From: Clostridium_F caseinilyticum
Lineage (GTDB): Bacteria; Bacillota; Clostridia; Clostridiales; Clostridiaceae
Reading direction: 5' to 3' (one strand)
Assembly (NCBI RefSeq): GCF_046127645.1
Contig: NZ_CP175919.1
Length of the DNA stretch: 64,000 nt
The notes beneath the pieces were generated by a model that saw only the letters and a list, made by a program, of their open reading frames with translations, ran no database searches and had not been told where the DNA came from. Below, one piece after another: positions 26,096 through 32,658 of the stretch. Both the position numbers and the translations under genes were made by a program. Each line of letters starts with the position of its first letter. Position 1 is the first letter of the stretch.

Positions 26096-26179
26096 ATGGC
26101 TTGAACTGAAGAATGCGATTGGCAATGCAACTTATATTTTAAAATAAATTATTTTTTATATTCGAGAGGAGATTTTATT
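26096..26179 (+). other. Leader frame before trpP, interrupted by TGA at codon 3
   Basis: An AAAAGGAGGTG site, one of the strongest in the window, precedes ATG GCT TGA (26096-26104). After the TGA the same frame stays open (TEECDWQCNLYFK and so on) for 25 codons and runs in frame into the trpP ATG at 26180. It may be a two-codon leader peptide, a damaged leader ORF, or rarely a recoded TGA. No SECIS-like hairpin is evident after the TGA. Confidence 0.35.
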
Positions 26180-26692
26180 ATGAATTTAAAGAAAATGATA
26201 ATATGTTCACTACTTTTAGCCATAGGCTTACTATTACATCAAATTGCACCTCCACTACTCTTTGGAATGAAACCAGATTTTTTATTAGCTATGATGTTTA
26301 TAGCCTTAATAATTGCGAAAGATTATAAAACTACACTAGTAATTGGTATTCTATCAGGAATTTTAACAGCAGCTACTACTACTTTTCCTGCAGGACAAAT
26401 TCCTAATCTAATAGACAAAGTAATTACTGCAAACATATTATTCCTATTAGTCAAATTTACAGATGGTAAAATAAAAAATCAATCAAGAATGATTATATTA
26501 TCAATTATAGGAACTTTTATAAGTGGCTTTGTTTTCTTAGGTTCTGCTTTATTGTTAGTTTCTCTACCAGCTCCTTTTATGACTTTGGTTTTAACTGTTA
26601 TATTACCTGCTTGTGTAATAAATACAATTGCTACAGTAATACTTTACAATGCAATAAATGCAGCACTTAAAAGATCTTCAATAACATTTTAA
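26180..26692 (+). CDS. trpP: Tryptophan transporter TrpP
   Basis: This 170-residue membrane protein matches the TrpP family of tryptophan uptake proteins, with about five helices. Typical segments are LLLAIGLLLHQIAPPLLFGMKPDF and TTTFPAGQIPNLIDK. GAGAGGAG precedes the ATG. The T-box with a TGG specifier upstream fits the substrate, since uptake would rise when tRNA-Trp is uncharged. The window also holds a probable tryptophan decarboxylase. Confidence 0.88.
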   Translation: MNLKKMIICSLLLAIGLLLHQIAPPLLFGMKPDFLLAMMFIALIIAKDYKTTLVIGILSGILTAATTTFPAGQIPNLIDKVITANILFLLVKFTDGKIKNQSRMIILSIIGTFISGFVFLGSALLLVSLPAPFMTLVLTVILPACVINTIATVILYNAINAALKRSSITF

Positions 26693-26727
26693 AAAACTAA
26701 ACTTAACAGGCTTTAAAGTTTGAAAAT

Positions 26728-26827
26728 TAAAACAATAAATACTTTTGCTTAATAGATAGCTATAAAAGATGTTTTTATAAATTATGATGAGAAATAAAAC
26801 TTGTAATTAATTTTATCTATCTATATC
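26728..26827. repeat. Degenerate palindromic repeat related to the element at 28837
   Basis: The left arm (26728-26770), AACAATAAATACTTTTG then TTAATAGATAGCTATAAAA, closely matches the right arm of the palindrome at 28837-29010 read on the other strand. Here AATAGATAG pairs loosely with CTATCTATAT at 26816-26826. It lies between trpP and the FMN riboswitch. Confidence 0.4.
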
Positions 26828-26901
26828 CCATTTGGATATAATTTCATGTTCTGTTTGGCAAAGGAAATTTAAAATGTTATATTGATAATACAATTATATA
26901 A

Positions 26902-27012
26902 AGTATTCTTCAGGGTTGGGTGAAATTCCCTATCGGCGGTACAGCCCGCAAGCCATATGGCAGATTCGGTTAAATTCCGAAGCCGACAGTATAGTCTGGA
27001 TGAAAGAATGTA
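26902..27012 (+). promoter_or_regulatory. FMN riboswitch (RFN element)
   Basis: The conserved core is complete: CAGGGTTGGGTGAAATTCCC, TATCGGCGGTACAGCCCGC, AAGCC, GATTCGGTTAAATTCCGAAGCCGACAG and TAGTCTGGATGAAAGA. The terminal stem is GTATTCTT with AAGAATGT. It stands upstream of a terminator and of ribB, and should switch the gene off when FMN is abundant. Confidence 0.97.
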
Positions 27013-27048
27013 AAATACAATCAATATGTATATTTATTGTGTATTCAA

Positions 27049-27078
27049 ATCCCCTTAAGGTTACTTAAGGGGATTTTT
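27049..27078 (+). terminator. Terminator of the FMN riboswitch
   Basis: AATCCCCTTAAG-GTTA-CTTAAGGGGATT runs into TTTAT. It lies about 40 nt after the aptamer and 190 nt before ribB, the usual attenuator layout. Confidence 0.9.
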
Positions 27079-27265
27079 ATGTGTTATTTAGTCAATATTA
27101 AGACTAACTATCTATTCGATATTCAACAAAAATAGTATTCATAAATAAAATTTCATTATATATAATACTATATTCAAAAATAAATCCCACATAAAAATCA
27201 TATACATATGTAAGAAAACTGAGGTGCTTTATGTAAAATTTTTTCATAAATTGGAGGAATTTTAA

Positions 27266-27907
27266 ATGAATGAATCACTATTAACTCAGTTTGGCGATTC
27301 TTCAACTCGTGTAGAAAAGGCATTGAATAATTTAAGAAATGGTAATGGAGTGCTTCTTGTTGATGATGAAAATCGTGAAAATGAAGGAGATCTTATTTTT
27401 CCTGCTGAAACAATTACGGTACCCCAAATGGCTATGCTAATAAGAGAATGTAGCGGCATTGTTTGTCTTTGCTTAACAAATGAAAAAGTAAAAGAATTAG
27501 GCTTAACTCAAATGGTACCTAATAACACATGTAAATACGAAACCGCTTTTACCATTTCAATTGAAGCTAAAAAAGGAGTAACCACAGGGGTTTCTGCTGC
27601 AGATAGAGTTACTACAATTCTTACTGCAGTAAAGGATAATTGTAATCCTCAAGATTTATGTCATCCTTGACATGTCTTCCCACTCCGTGCTCGTGAGGGT
27701 GGAGTTTTAACTAGACCTGGTCATACGGAAGGTACTGTTGACCTTATGCATTTAGCTGGATATAAGCCTGCAGGAATTTTGTGTGAACTTACAAATCCTG
27801 ATGGAACTATGGCTCGCCTACCACAGATAATAAATTTTGCTAAAAAACATAATTTAACTGTCCTTTCCATTGAAGACATTATAAAATATAAGAAAATTAC
27901 GACTTAA
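27266..27907 (+). pseudogene. ribB: ribB (3,4-dihydroxy-2-butanone 4-phosphate synthase) broken by one TGA
   Basis: The full frame encodes a 213-residue RibB of the E. coli type, which turns ribulose 5-phosphate into the four-carbon precursor of riboflavin. It shows DDENRENEGDLIFPAE, GIVCLCLT and GVTTGVSAADR, then, after TGA at 27668-27670, HVFPLRAREGGVLTRPGHTE, GYKPAGILCELTNPDGTMAR and a normal C-terminus. The TGA stands where relatives have Gly (RPGHVFPL), a single-base change from GGA. The truncated 134-residue product would lack the GHTE-type active-site part. Everything else is intact, so the lesion is recent or an error. Confidence 0.88.
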
Positions 27908-27912
27908 AAAGG

Positions 27913-28153
27913 AGCTATACTACCCTTGGTTTAAAAAATGGATATGTGGTTAGAAAGGCAACTCACTTCAATAAGAGATTCTAACTTGTTTTTTCTTAAA
28001 ATATATGGTTCCAAATCATAACTCGCTGAACGCTCAGACAATAATTTGGAACATACATATATTTTTCAAAAACAACCAAGAATCTCTAATCTTGTTCAAA
28101 TGCTTTTTAGACCACATATCCCTATTTTTTAAACCAAGGAAGTTAGTATAACT
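27913..28153. repeat. Long palindromic element 1 (241 bp)
   Basis: The whole element is an imperfect inverted repeat. Outer arms are AGCTATACTA and TAGTATAACT, then CTTGGTTTAAAAAATGGATATGTGGT (the right arm has a related sequence on the other strand), AGAGATTCT with AGAATCTCT, and TTCCAAAT with ATTTGGAA. The centre is CATAACTCGCTGAACGCTCAGACAAT. No ORF is present. The centre and the GATATGTG arm recur in element 2 at 29058-29274. Confidence 0.75.
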
Positions 28154-28836
28154 CTTTAAAGATAATTTCTTGTAGATCACGAAGCACCAAAGGAAGATTT
28201 TACTCCACTCTGTTTTTAAAAATTCACAATTATATTTTTCTTTATTAAGTTATTTAGATATTTTTAAAATTTTCAGCTATTTATATTCTCTTAAGTGAGG
28301 GCTTCAAAAAAATTTTCGTTAGAAAATTGATGTGTAGCATGTAAATAAAATGTATCTTTATAACATTCCTATAAATTAAATTTACACTAAACCGCATTTG
28401 CGTTAGCAAACAAATTTAATATAATAAAGCTAATATGCTTAATAAGTTCTATTGTATATAAAGTTACTAAGATTATTGTATAAATACATTATTTATAGTT
28501 GTGGATTTCTAACAAATATCATTTTCATATTATGATATATAAGAATTTTTCTAATATATTTAAGAAAAACCTTCTGGCTACGCCGATTGTTATGAATAAA
28601 ATTAATGATTTTTTATATAGAAATACAAATTAATTACTATAAAAAGTCTCCGACCGCGCTAGCGCTTTTTTAGATATTTACATATAGAATTTAGACTTAA
28701 TTTTATAATTTTTAAACTTATAATTAACTTAACAGGAATATTATAATTAAAGATTCTGCGTAGAAAAGCAGAATAAAATCATCATTTTGTAGGTTTCCCT
28801 TGCAATTGCAAATTATAATAACATCTTTTAAAGGTA
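28154..28836. other. Non-coding A/T-rich stretch with repeat remnants
   Basis: No credible gene is seen. Small GC-richer patches stand out: GCATTTGCGTTAGCAAAC (about 28390), CTGGCTACGCCGATTG (about 28574), ACCGCGCTAGCGC (about 28652) and ATTCTGCGTAGAAAAGCAGAAT (about 28752), the last a hairpin. They resemble loop centres of decayed palindromic repeats. This suggests a graveyard of such elements between the two long palindromes. Confidence 0.4.
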
Positions 28837-29010
28837 TTAAAATAATAAATACTTTTAGAGAAAATAGATATCTAGAAAAATAATAAGAATACTTTATTTG
28901 TGAAGTAAACAGGATGTGGCCTTAGAGTGTTAGCTTAAATATTAGAGCTCAAATATTAGTATTCTTTATTTTTATAGCTATCTATTGATCAAAAATATTA
29001 CTTATTTTAA
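28837..29010. repeat. Palindromic element 3 (174 bp)
   Basis: An imperfect inverted repeat. TTAAAATAATAAATACTTTT and AATAGATATCTAGAAAAATAA on the left pair with AAATATTACTTATTTTAA and TTATTTTTATAGCTATCTATT on the right. AGAATACTTTATTT pairs with AAATATTAGTATTCT. One arm is shared with the degenerate copy at 26728-26827. No ORF is present. Confidence 0.55.
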
Positions 29011-29057
29011 TTCCAATCTGTACTCTTTTCTCTATACTAATGTAAATATTAGGCTAG

Positions 29058-29274
29058 CTTCAGTATATTAAAAATGGGGATATGTGTCGTAAAGGGCATT
29101 CGAAAAAGCTTAGATATTCTTATTTGTTTTTTGAAAATATATTAGAAAAAACTGATTGTTTGAGCGAATAACGAGTTATCATTTTTTTCAATATATTTTA
29201 CAAAAACAATTTTAGAATATCTTAGCGAATTGAGTTGCCCTTCTAGACACATATCCCTTTTTAATATACTGAAG
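29058..29274. repeat. Long palindromic element 2 (217 bp)
   Basis: Outer arms CTTCAGTATATTAAAAA and TTTTTAATATACTGAAG are perfect complements. Inner arms are GGGATATGTGTC and GACACATATCCC, AAGGGCA with TGCCCTT, and AGATATTCT with AGAATATCT. The centre GATTGTTTGAGCGAATAACGAGTTATC matches the centre of element 1 read on the other strand. It lies 28 bp from the ferredoxin-like gene and could also end its transcription. Confidence 0.75.
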
Positions 29275-29302
29275 GTGAATTACCTTTCACGTCGTAATTT
29301 TC

Positions 29303-30052
29303 TTATTTTATTCTTCCATCTGTACTTATTATTGCTTCATTAAAAGGTACTATAGTCTCTGACTTTAACATGGCCTGTTTAACTGCATTTACTATACCTC
29401 CACAACAAGGTACTTCCATTCTTACTACAGTTATACTTTTTATGTTATTGTTTTTCAATATTTCTGCTATTTTTTCTTTATAATATTCATTATCATCCAA
29501 TTTAGGACATCCTATTAATGTTATACGATTTTTTATAAATTTATTATGGAAATCTCCATAAGCATATGCAGTACAATCTCCTGCTATTAATAAATCTCCA
29601 TCTTGCAGATATGGTGCCTTTGTATTAACTAATTTTATTTGTACAGGCCATTGTTGTAATTCTGAATCCATATTTATTTTTCTATAACTTTTATCATCTT
29701 CTTTTTCTATATTTAAATTAATATTTTTTATTGGTCTCTTAATAGCTTTTGCCATAGTTCCTGGACATCCACAAGGCATTTTCTCTTTAGTACTTTCTAC
29801 TGAATTTTTCATAGCCATTTTCTTTTCTACTAATTCTTCATTATATTCAGCAGCTTCTCTTTCTATTATTTTTATTGCTCCTGTAGGACATTCTGGAAGG
29901 CAATCTCCTAATCCATCACAATATTCATCACTAATTAAAACTGCCTTACCATATATTAATTCTATAGCTCCTTCATGGCAAGCTGACACACACAATCCAC
30001 ATCCATTACATTTTTCTTTATCTATATTAACTATTTTTCTAATCATTTTCAT
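29303..30052 (-). CDS. Ferredoxin-like protein with two [4Fe-4S] clusters
   Basis: This 249-residue cytoplasmic protein begins with a two-cluster ferredoxin domain: CNGCGLCVSACHEGAIEL (about 15-32) and CDGLGDCLPECPTGAI (about 45-60). The rest (about 90-249) has further cysteines, in MPCGCPG and VPCCGG, that may bind a cluster or metal. Similar proteins occur in anaerobes beside Crp/Fnr regulators and hydroxylamine-reductase-type genes. It is divergent from such a regulator, and a palindrome between them sits at -41.5 from its predicted start. Its redox partner is unknown. Confidence 0.75.
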   Translation of the reverse strand: MKMIRKIVNIDKEKCNGCGLCVSACHEGAIELIYGKAVLISDEYCDGLGDCLPECPTGAIKIIEREAAEYNEELVEKKMAMKNSVESTKEKMPCGCPGTMAKAIKRPIKNINLNIEKEDDKSYRKINMDSELQQWPVQIKLVNTKAPYLQDGDLLIAGDCTAYAYGDFHNKFIKNRITLIGCPKLDDNEYYKEKIAEILKNNNIKSITVVRMEVPCCGGIVNAVKQAMLKSETIVPFNEAIISTDGRIK

Positions 30053-30073
30053 TTTCCCCCTTGTTGATTTTCT

Positions 30074-30121
30074 ATATTTATTGTAGTACTATTATGTAAA
30101 TAATTCTGTAACTAATGTTAC
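30074..30121 (-). promoter_or_regulatory. Crp/Fnr-like operator and promoter of the ferredoxin-like gene
   Basis: The palindrome GTAACTAATGTTAC (30108-30121) is followed on the minus strand by 22 nt and a -10 TACAAT. That places its centre at -41.5, the class II activator position of Crp/Fnr proteins. On the other strand it lies just upstream of TATAAA and 29 nt before the regulator gene, so it may also control that gene. The same motif occurs at 32633-32646. Confidence 0.65.
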
Positions 30122-30150
30122 CACTATAAAATTTAGGGAGGTTTATTTTT

Positions 30151-30831
30151 ATGAATAATAATATATTTTTTATTTTAAGTAAATGTATATTATTCAGAAA
30201 CTTTGAAGAAAAATGCATAGAAAAAATTCTTAAGAATATAAATTATAAGGTAAAAGATTATAAAAAAGATGAGGTAATAGCTATAGAAGGCGATTCCTGC
30301 TCTACTATAGGTATTATATTAGATGGGAGTATAGAAATACAAAAATTATTCTCTTCAGGAAAAACTGTCACAATTACAAGCCTAATTAAGGGAGATATTT
30401 TTGGTGAGGTTATTGTATTTTCTTCTATGAATAAGTATCCTTCTACTATACTATCTACATCTAATAGCAAAATTATGTTTATATCAAAGGAAGACATTGT
30501 TAAACTTTGTAGTTTAGACCCTTTAATTTTAAATAACTTAATGGGACTTTTATCTAATAAAATATTGATGTTAAACAAAAAAGTTAGAAATTTATCTTAT
30601 GAAACTATTAGGCAAAAAATTTCTAGTTTCTTATTAGAACAATATGCAGAGCAAAATAGCTTAACTATAAAACTAAATGTTTCCAGAAAAGCTTTAGCTG
30701 AAATTTTTGGTATTCCAAGGCCTTCTCTCTCAAGAGAGCTTATTAACATGAAAAACGATAATTTAATAGATTTTGAAAAAAATATAATAACTATAAAAGA
30801 CTTAGAAGCTTTAGAAGAGATTTTATATTAA
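30151..30831 (+). CDS. Crp/Fnr-family transcriptional regulator
   Basis: A 226-residue regulator with an N-terminal cyclic-nucleotide-like beta-roll (about 20-130, including VIAIEGDSCSTIGIILDGSIEI and GDIFGEVIVF) and a C-terminal helix-turn-helix (about 150-215). The recognition region is RKALAEIFGIPRPSLSREL. It lacks the N-terminal cysteine cluster of Fnr. The effector is unknown; heme, nitric oxide and redox signals are known for relatives. Divergent from the ferredoxin-like gene, it probably binds the palindrome between them. TAGGGAGG precedes the ATG. Confidence 0.85.
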   Translation: MNNNIFFILSKCILFRNFEEKCIEKILKNINYKVKDYKKDEVIAIEGDSCSTIGIILDGSIEIQKLFSSGKTVTITSLIKGDIFGEVIVFSSMNKYPSTILSTSNSKIMFISKEDIVKLCSLDPLILNNLMGLLSNKILMLNKKVRNLSYETIRQKISSFLLEQYAEQNSLTIKLNVSRKALAEIFGIPRPSLSRELINMKNDNLIDFEKNIITIKDLEALEEILY

Positions 30832-31024
30832 ATAAAAATCACATTAAATAAATCATACTATAATACATTTATCTCAGATACAAGTATTTCTTATATAAAG
30901 CCTTATATAAAACTAATAATAAATTCATATTATAAATTTTTAATAAAAGTTTAAAATAGTTAGTACTTTTTTTTACAATATGAATAAATTAATATTGTAA
31001 TGACTTTTTATGAGGTGTATTTTT

Positions 31025-31468
31025 ATGGCGTATTCCGATAGGGAATTATTGGCTAGAATCATAAAATGTGAAGCTGGTGGCGAAGGTGATGATGGAATGA
31101 GAGCCGTAGCTACTGTAGTTATGAATAGAGTTAGAGTGCCTTATGGCGAATATCAAAGAATTGGTCAAGGAAATGTAAGAAACATCATTTACCAAGCTGG
31201 TCAATTTGATTGTGTTAGGGGTGTATTAAAAGGTGTCGCTAATCCACAAACTATTTGGGCTAATCCACCAGAACAAATACATTATGATATAGCTGATTGG
31301 GCATTATCTGGTAATAGACTATATAATATAGGATATTCTCTTTGGTACTTTAATCCTTATCTTCCGAACTGCCCTGCTGTTTTCCCATCAAATGGAGTGG
31401 GTACTTTTCAAGTACAAGTTAATCAACATTGTTTTTACAACCCAACTGAGTTATATGCACAAACTTAA
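31025..31468 (+). CDS. cwlJ: Spore cortex-lytic hydrolase CwlJ
   Basis: A 147-residue SleB/CwlJ-type (Hydrolase_2) enzyme that breaks down spore cortex peptidoglycan during germination. It starts AYSDRELLARIIKCEAGGEGDDGMRAVATVVMNRV, where the Glu in CEAGGE is the presumed catalytic residue. It has no signal peptide, which is normal for CwlJ because it is placed in the coat from the mother cell. The ATG at 31025 follows GAGGTG; five in-frame codons upstream are not needed. gerQ follows 22 bp later, as in Bacillus. Confidence 0.9.
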   Translation: MAYSDRELLARIIKCEAGGEGDDGMRAVATVVMNRVRVPYGEYQRIGQGNVRNIIYQAGQFDCVRGVLKGVANPQTIWANPPEQIHYDIADWALSGNRLYNIGYSLWYFNPYLPNCPAVFPSNGVGTFQVQVNQHCFYNPTELYAQT

Positions 31469-31490
31469 TTAATAAATTAGGAGGAGTTTT

Positions 31491-31982
31491 ATGTTTATTG
31501 ATGATTGTCCTTATTTAGAAAATAATTCCGGTGGTGATAATATGAATATGAGACCTATACCTTACATGGCTTGGGGTAATTCCCCAATGTATAACCCATA
31601 TATGGACAATATGAATTCTTGCGTGGATAACATAGATTATAACAATATGAATAGAGGCTGCAATAACATAACTAATGAATATGATGATGCTATGTATACT
31701 ATTAATGCATCCCCTACAGGTACTAATCAACCTAGTACCACACCTCCACCTAGTACTGTACCTTCTATAGAAAATGATAATTTGTACACTCAAGGTTTTT
31801 TAAGAAATCAAATAGGTAAAAGAGTAAAAATAGAATTTTTAATAGGCACTAATATGTTAATGGATAGGGAAGGTACCTTAGTAGACGTTGGAATAAGTTA
31901 CGTTCTAATAAGAGAAGTAGATACTAATGACTTAGTTATGGCAGATATGTACTCCATAAAATTTGTAAGAATATTTGACTAA
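31491..31982 (+). CDS. gerQ: Spore coat protein GerQ
   Basis: A 163-residue coat protein needed for CwlJ to be present or active in spores. The N-terminal half is low in complexity and rich in Asn, Met, Tyr, Pro and Thr. The conserved GerQ domain is C-terminal (about 100-163): FLRNQIGKRVKIEF, REGTLVDVGISYVLIRE and MYSIKFVRIF. TAGGAGGAG precedes the ATG. It forms an operon with cwlJ and is probably transcribed in the mother cell. Confidence 0.88.
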   Translation: MFIDDCPYLENNSGGDNMNMRPIPYMAWGNSPMYNPYMDNMNSCVDNIDYNNMNRGCNNITNEYDDAMYTINASPTGTNQPSTTPPPSTVPSIENDNLYTQGFLRNQIGKRVKIEFLIGTNMLMDREGTLVDVGISYVLIREVDTNDLVMADMYSIKFVRIFD

Positions 31983-32040
31983 ATCTTACACTACACAATA
32001 AATTAGAAAATATTTTTTAACTTATCACAAAATAAAATAA

Positions 32041-32087
32041 CTATGAAATATTAGTGTTGGAAGTGTACCTAATATTTCATAGCTTTT
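32041..32087 (+). terminator. Terminator of cwlJ-gerQ
   Basis: CTATGAAATATTAG (32041-32054) and CTAATATTTCATAG (32069-32082) pair perfectly, followed by CTTTTT. Confidence 0.85.
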
Positions 32088-32191
32088 TAATTTAATATAA
32101 ATTTTATAAAAACTTATAATTTGCAAATTTGAAAAATATATTTTTACCTAGATTTATTTTAATAAATATTTCTTAGATATATTTTTAAGAT

Positions 32192-32539
32192 CTATTGTAA
32201 ACTAAAAACTACTGTTAAAAGCATTTTAAATCTTTCTGTGGCTAATAATGCATGAGGTACATTTGCAGGCATTACTATAGTTTCACCTTTTTTAACATTA
32301 AATTTTTCTTCTCCTATAGTTATTTCTGCTTCCCCATCTAAAATGTATACCATGGCATCTCCTGAAGCTGAATGAGAACTTATTTCTTCGCCTTTATCAA
32401 AGGCAAATAAAGTTACACTTAGTGGCTTTCCTTGAGCTAAAGTTCTACTTACTACTGTTCCCTCTTCATAATTTACTAAAGATTCCATTTCTATTGGTTT
32501 TGCAAAATCTATATTCTTTATTAATGGTTTTTTTATCAT
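32192..32539 (-). CDS. Small cupin-domain protein
   Basis: A 115-residue single cupin. Motif 1 is GEEISSHSASGDAMVYILDGEAEI (about 54-77) and motif 2 is PANVPHALLA (about 95-104). One metal-ligand His of motif 1 may be replaced by Ser or Ala, so metal binding is uncertain. The frame begins 38 codons earlier, but the ATG at 32539 follows AAAAGGAGG. A GTAAC-N4-GTTAC palindrome at -41.5 from its promoter suggests control by the Crp/Fnr protein at 30151. Catalytic role unknown. Confidence 0.78.
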   Translation of the reverse strand: MIKKPLIKNIDFAKPIEMESLVNYEEGTVVSRTLAQGKPLSVTLFAFDKGEEISSHSASGDAMVYILDGEAEITIGEEKFNVKKGETIVMPANVPHALLATERFKMLLTVVFSLQ

Positions 32540-32604
32540 ATAATAAATCCTCCTTTTAATATTTTCTAAAGAATATTCTTTAAAAACTAATTTTCTATAT
32601 TTAT

Positions 32605-32646
32605 ATAATAATATTTTCCAACTAAAAATTCTGTAACCAATGTTAC
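32605..32646 (-). promoter_or_regulatory. Crp/Fnr-like operator and promoter of the cupin gene
   Basis: The palindrome GTAACCAATGTTAC (32633-32646) is followed on the minus strand by AGAATT, then a -10 TATTAT exactly 22 nt after the palindrome. The centre is thus at -41.5. Spacing and flanks (AGAATT, and AAATATAGAAAA past the -10) match the ferredoxin-like promoter at 30074-30121. Confidence 0.65.
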
Positions 32647-32658
32647 TTATCAAATTAT

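Noticed and set aside
27668..27670. TGA recoded as Gly, Trp or selenocysteine in ribB
   Set aside because: TGA serves as a normal stop in several overlapping genes here, no selenocysteine hairpin follows, and the site is Gly in relatives; a simple nonsense change explains it.
27913..29274. Composite transposon bounded by the two long palindromes
   Set aside because: No transposase or cargo gene lies between them, and their outer arms are not the same sequence.
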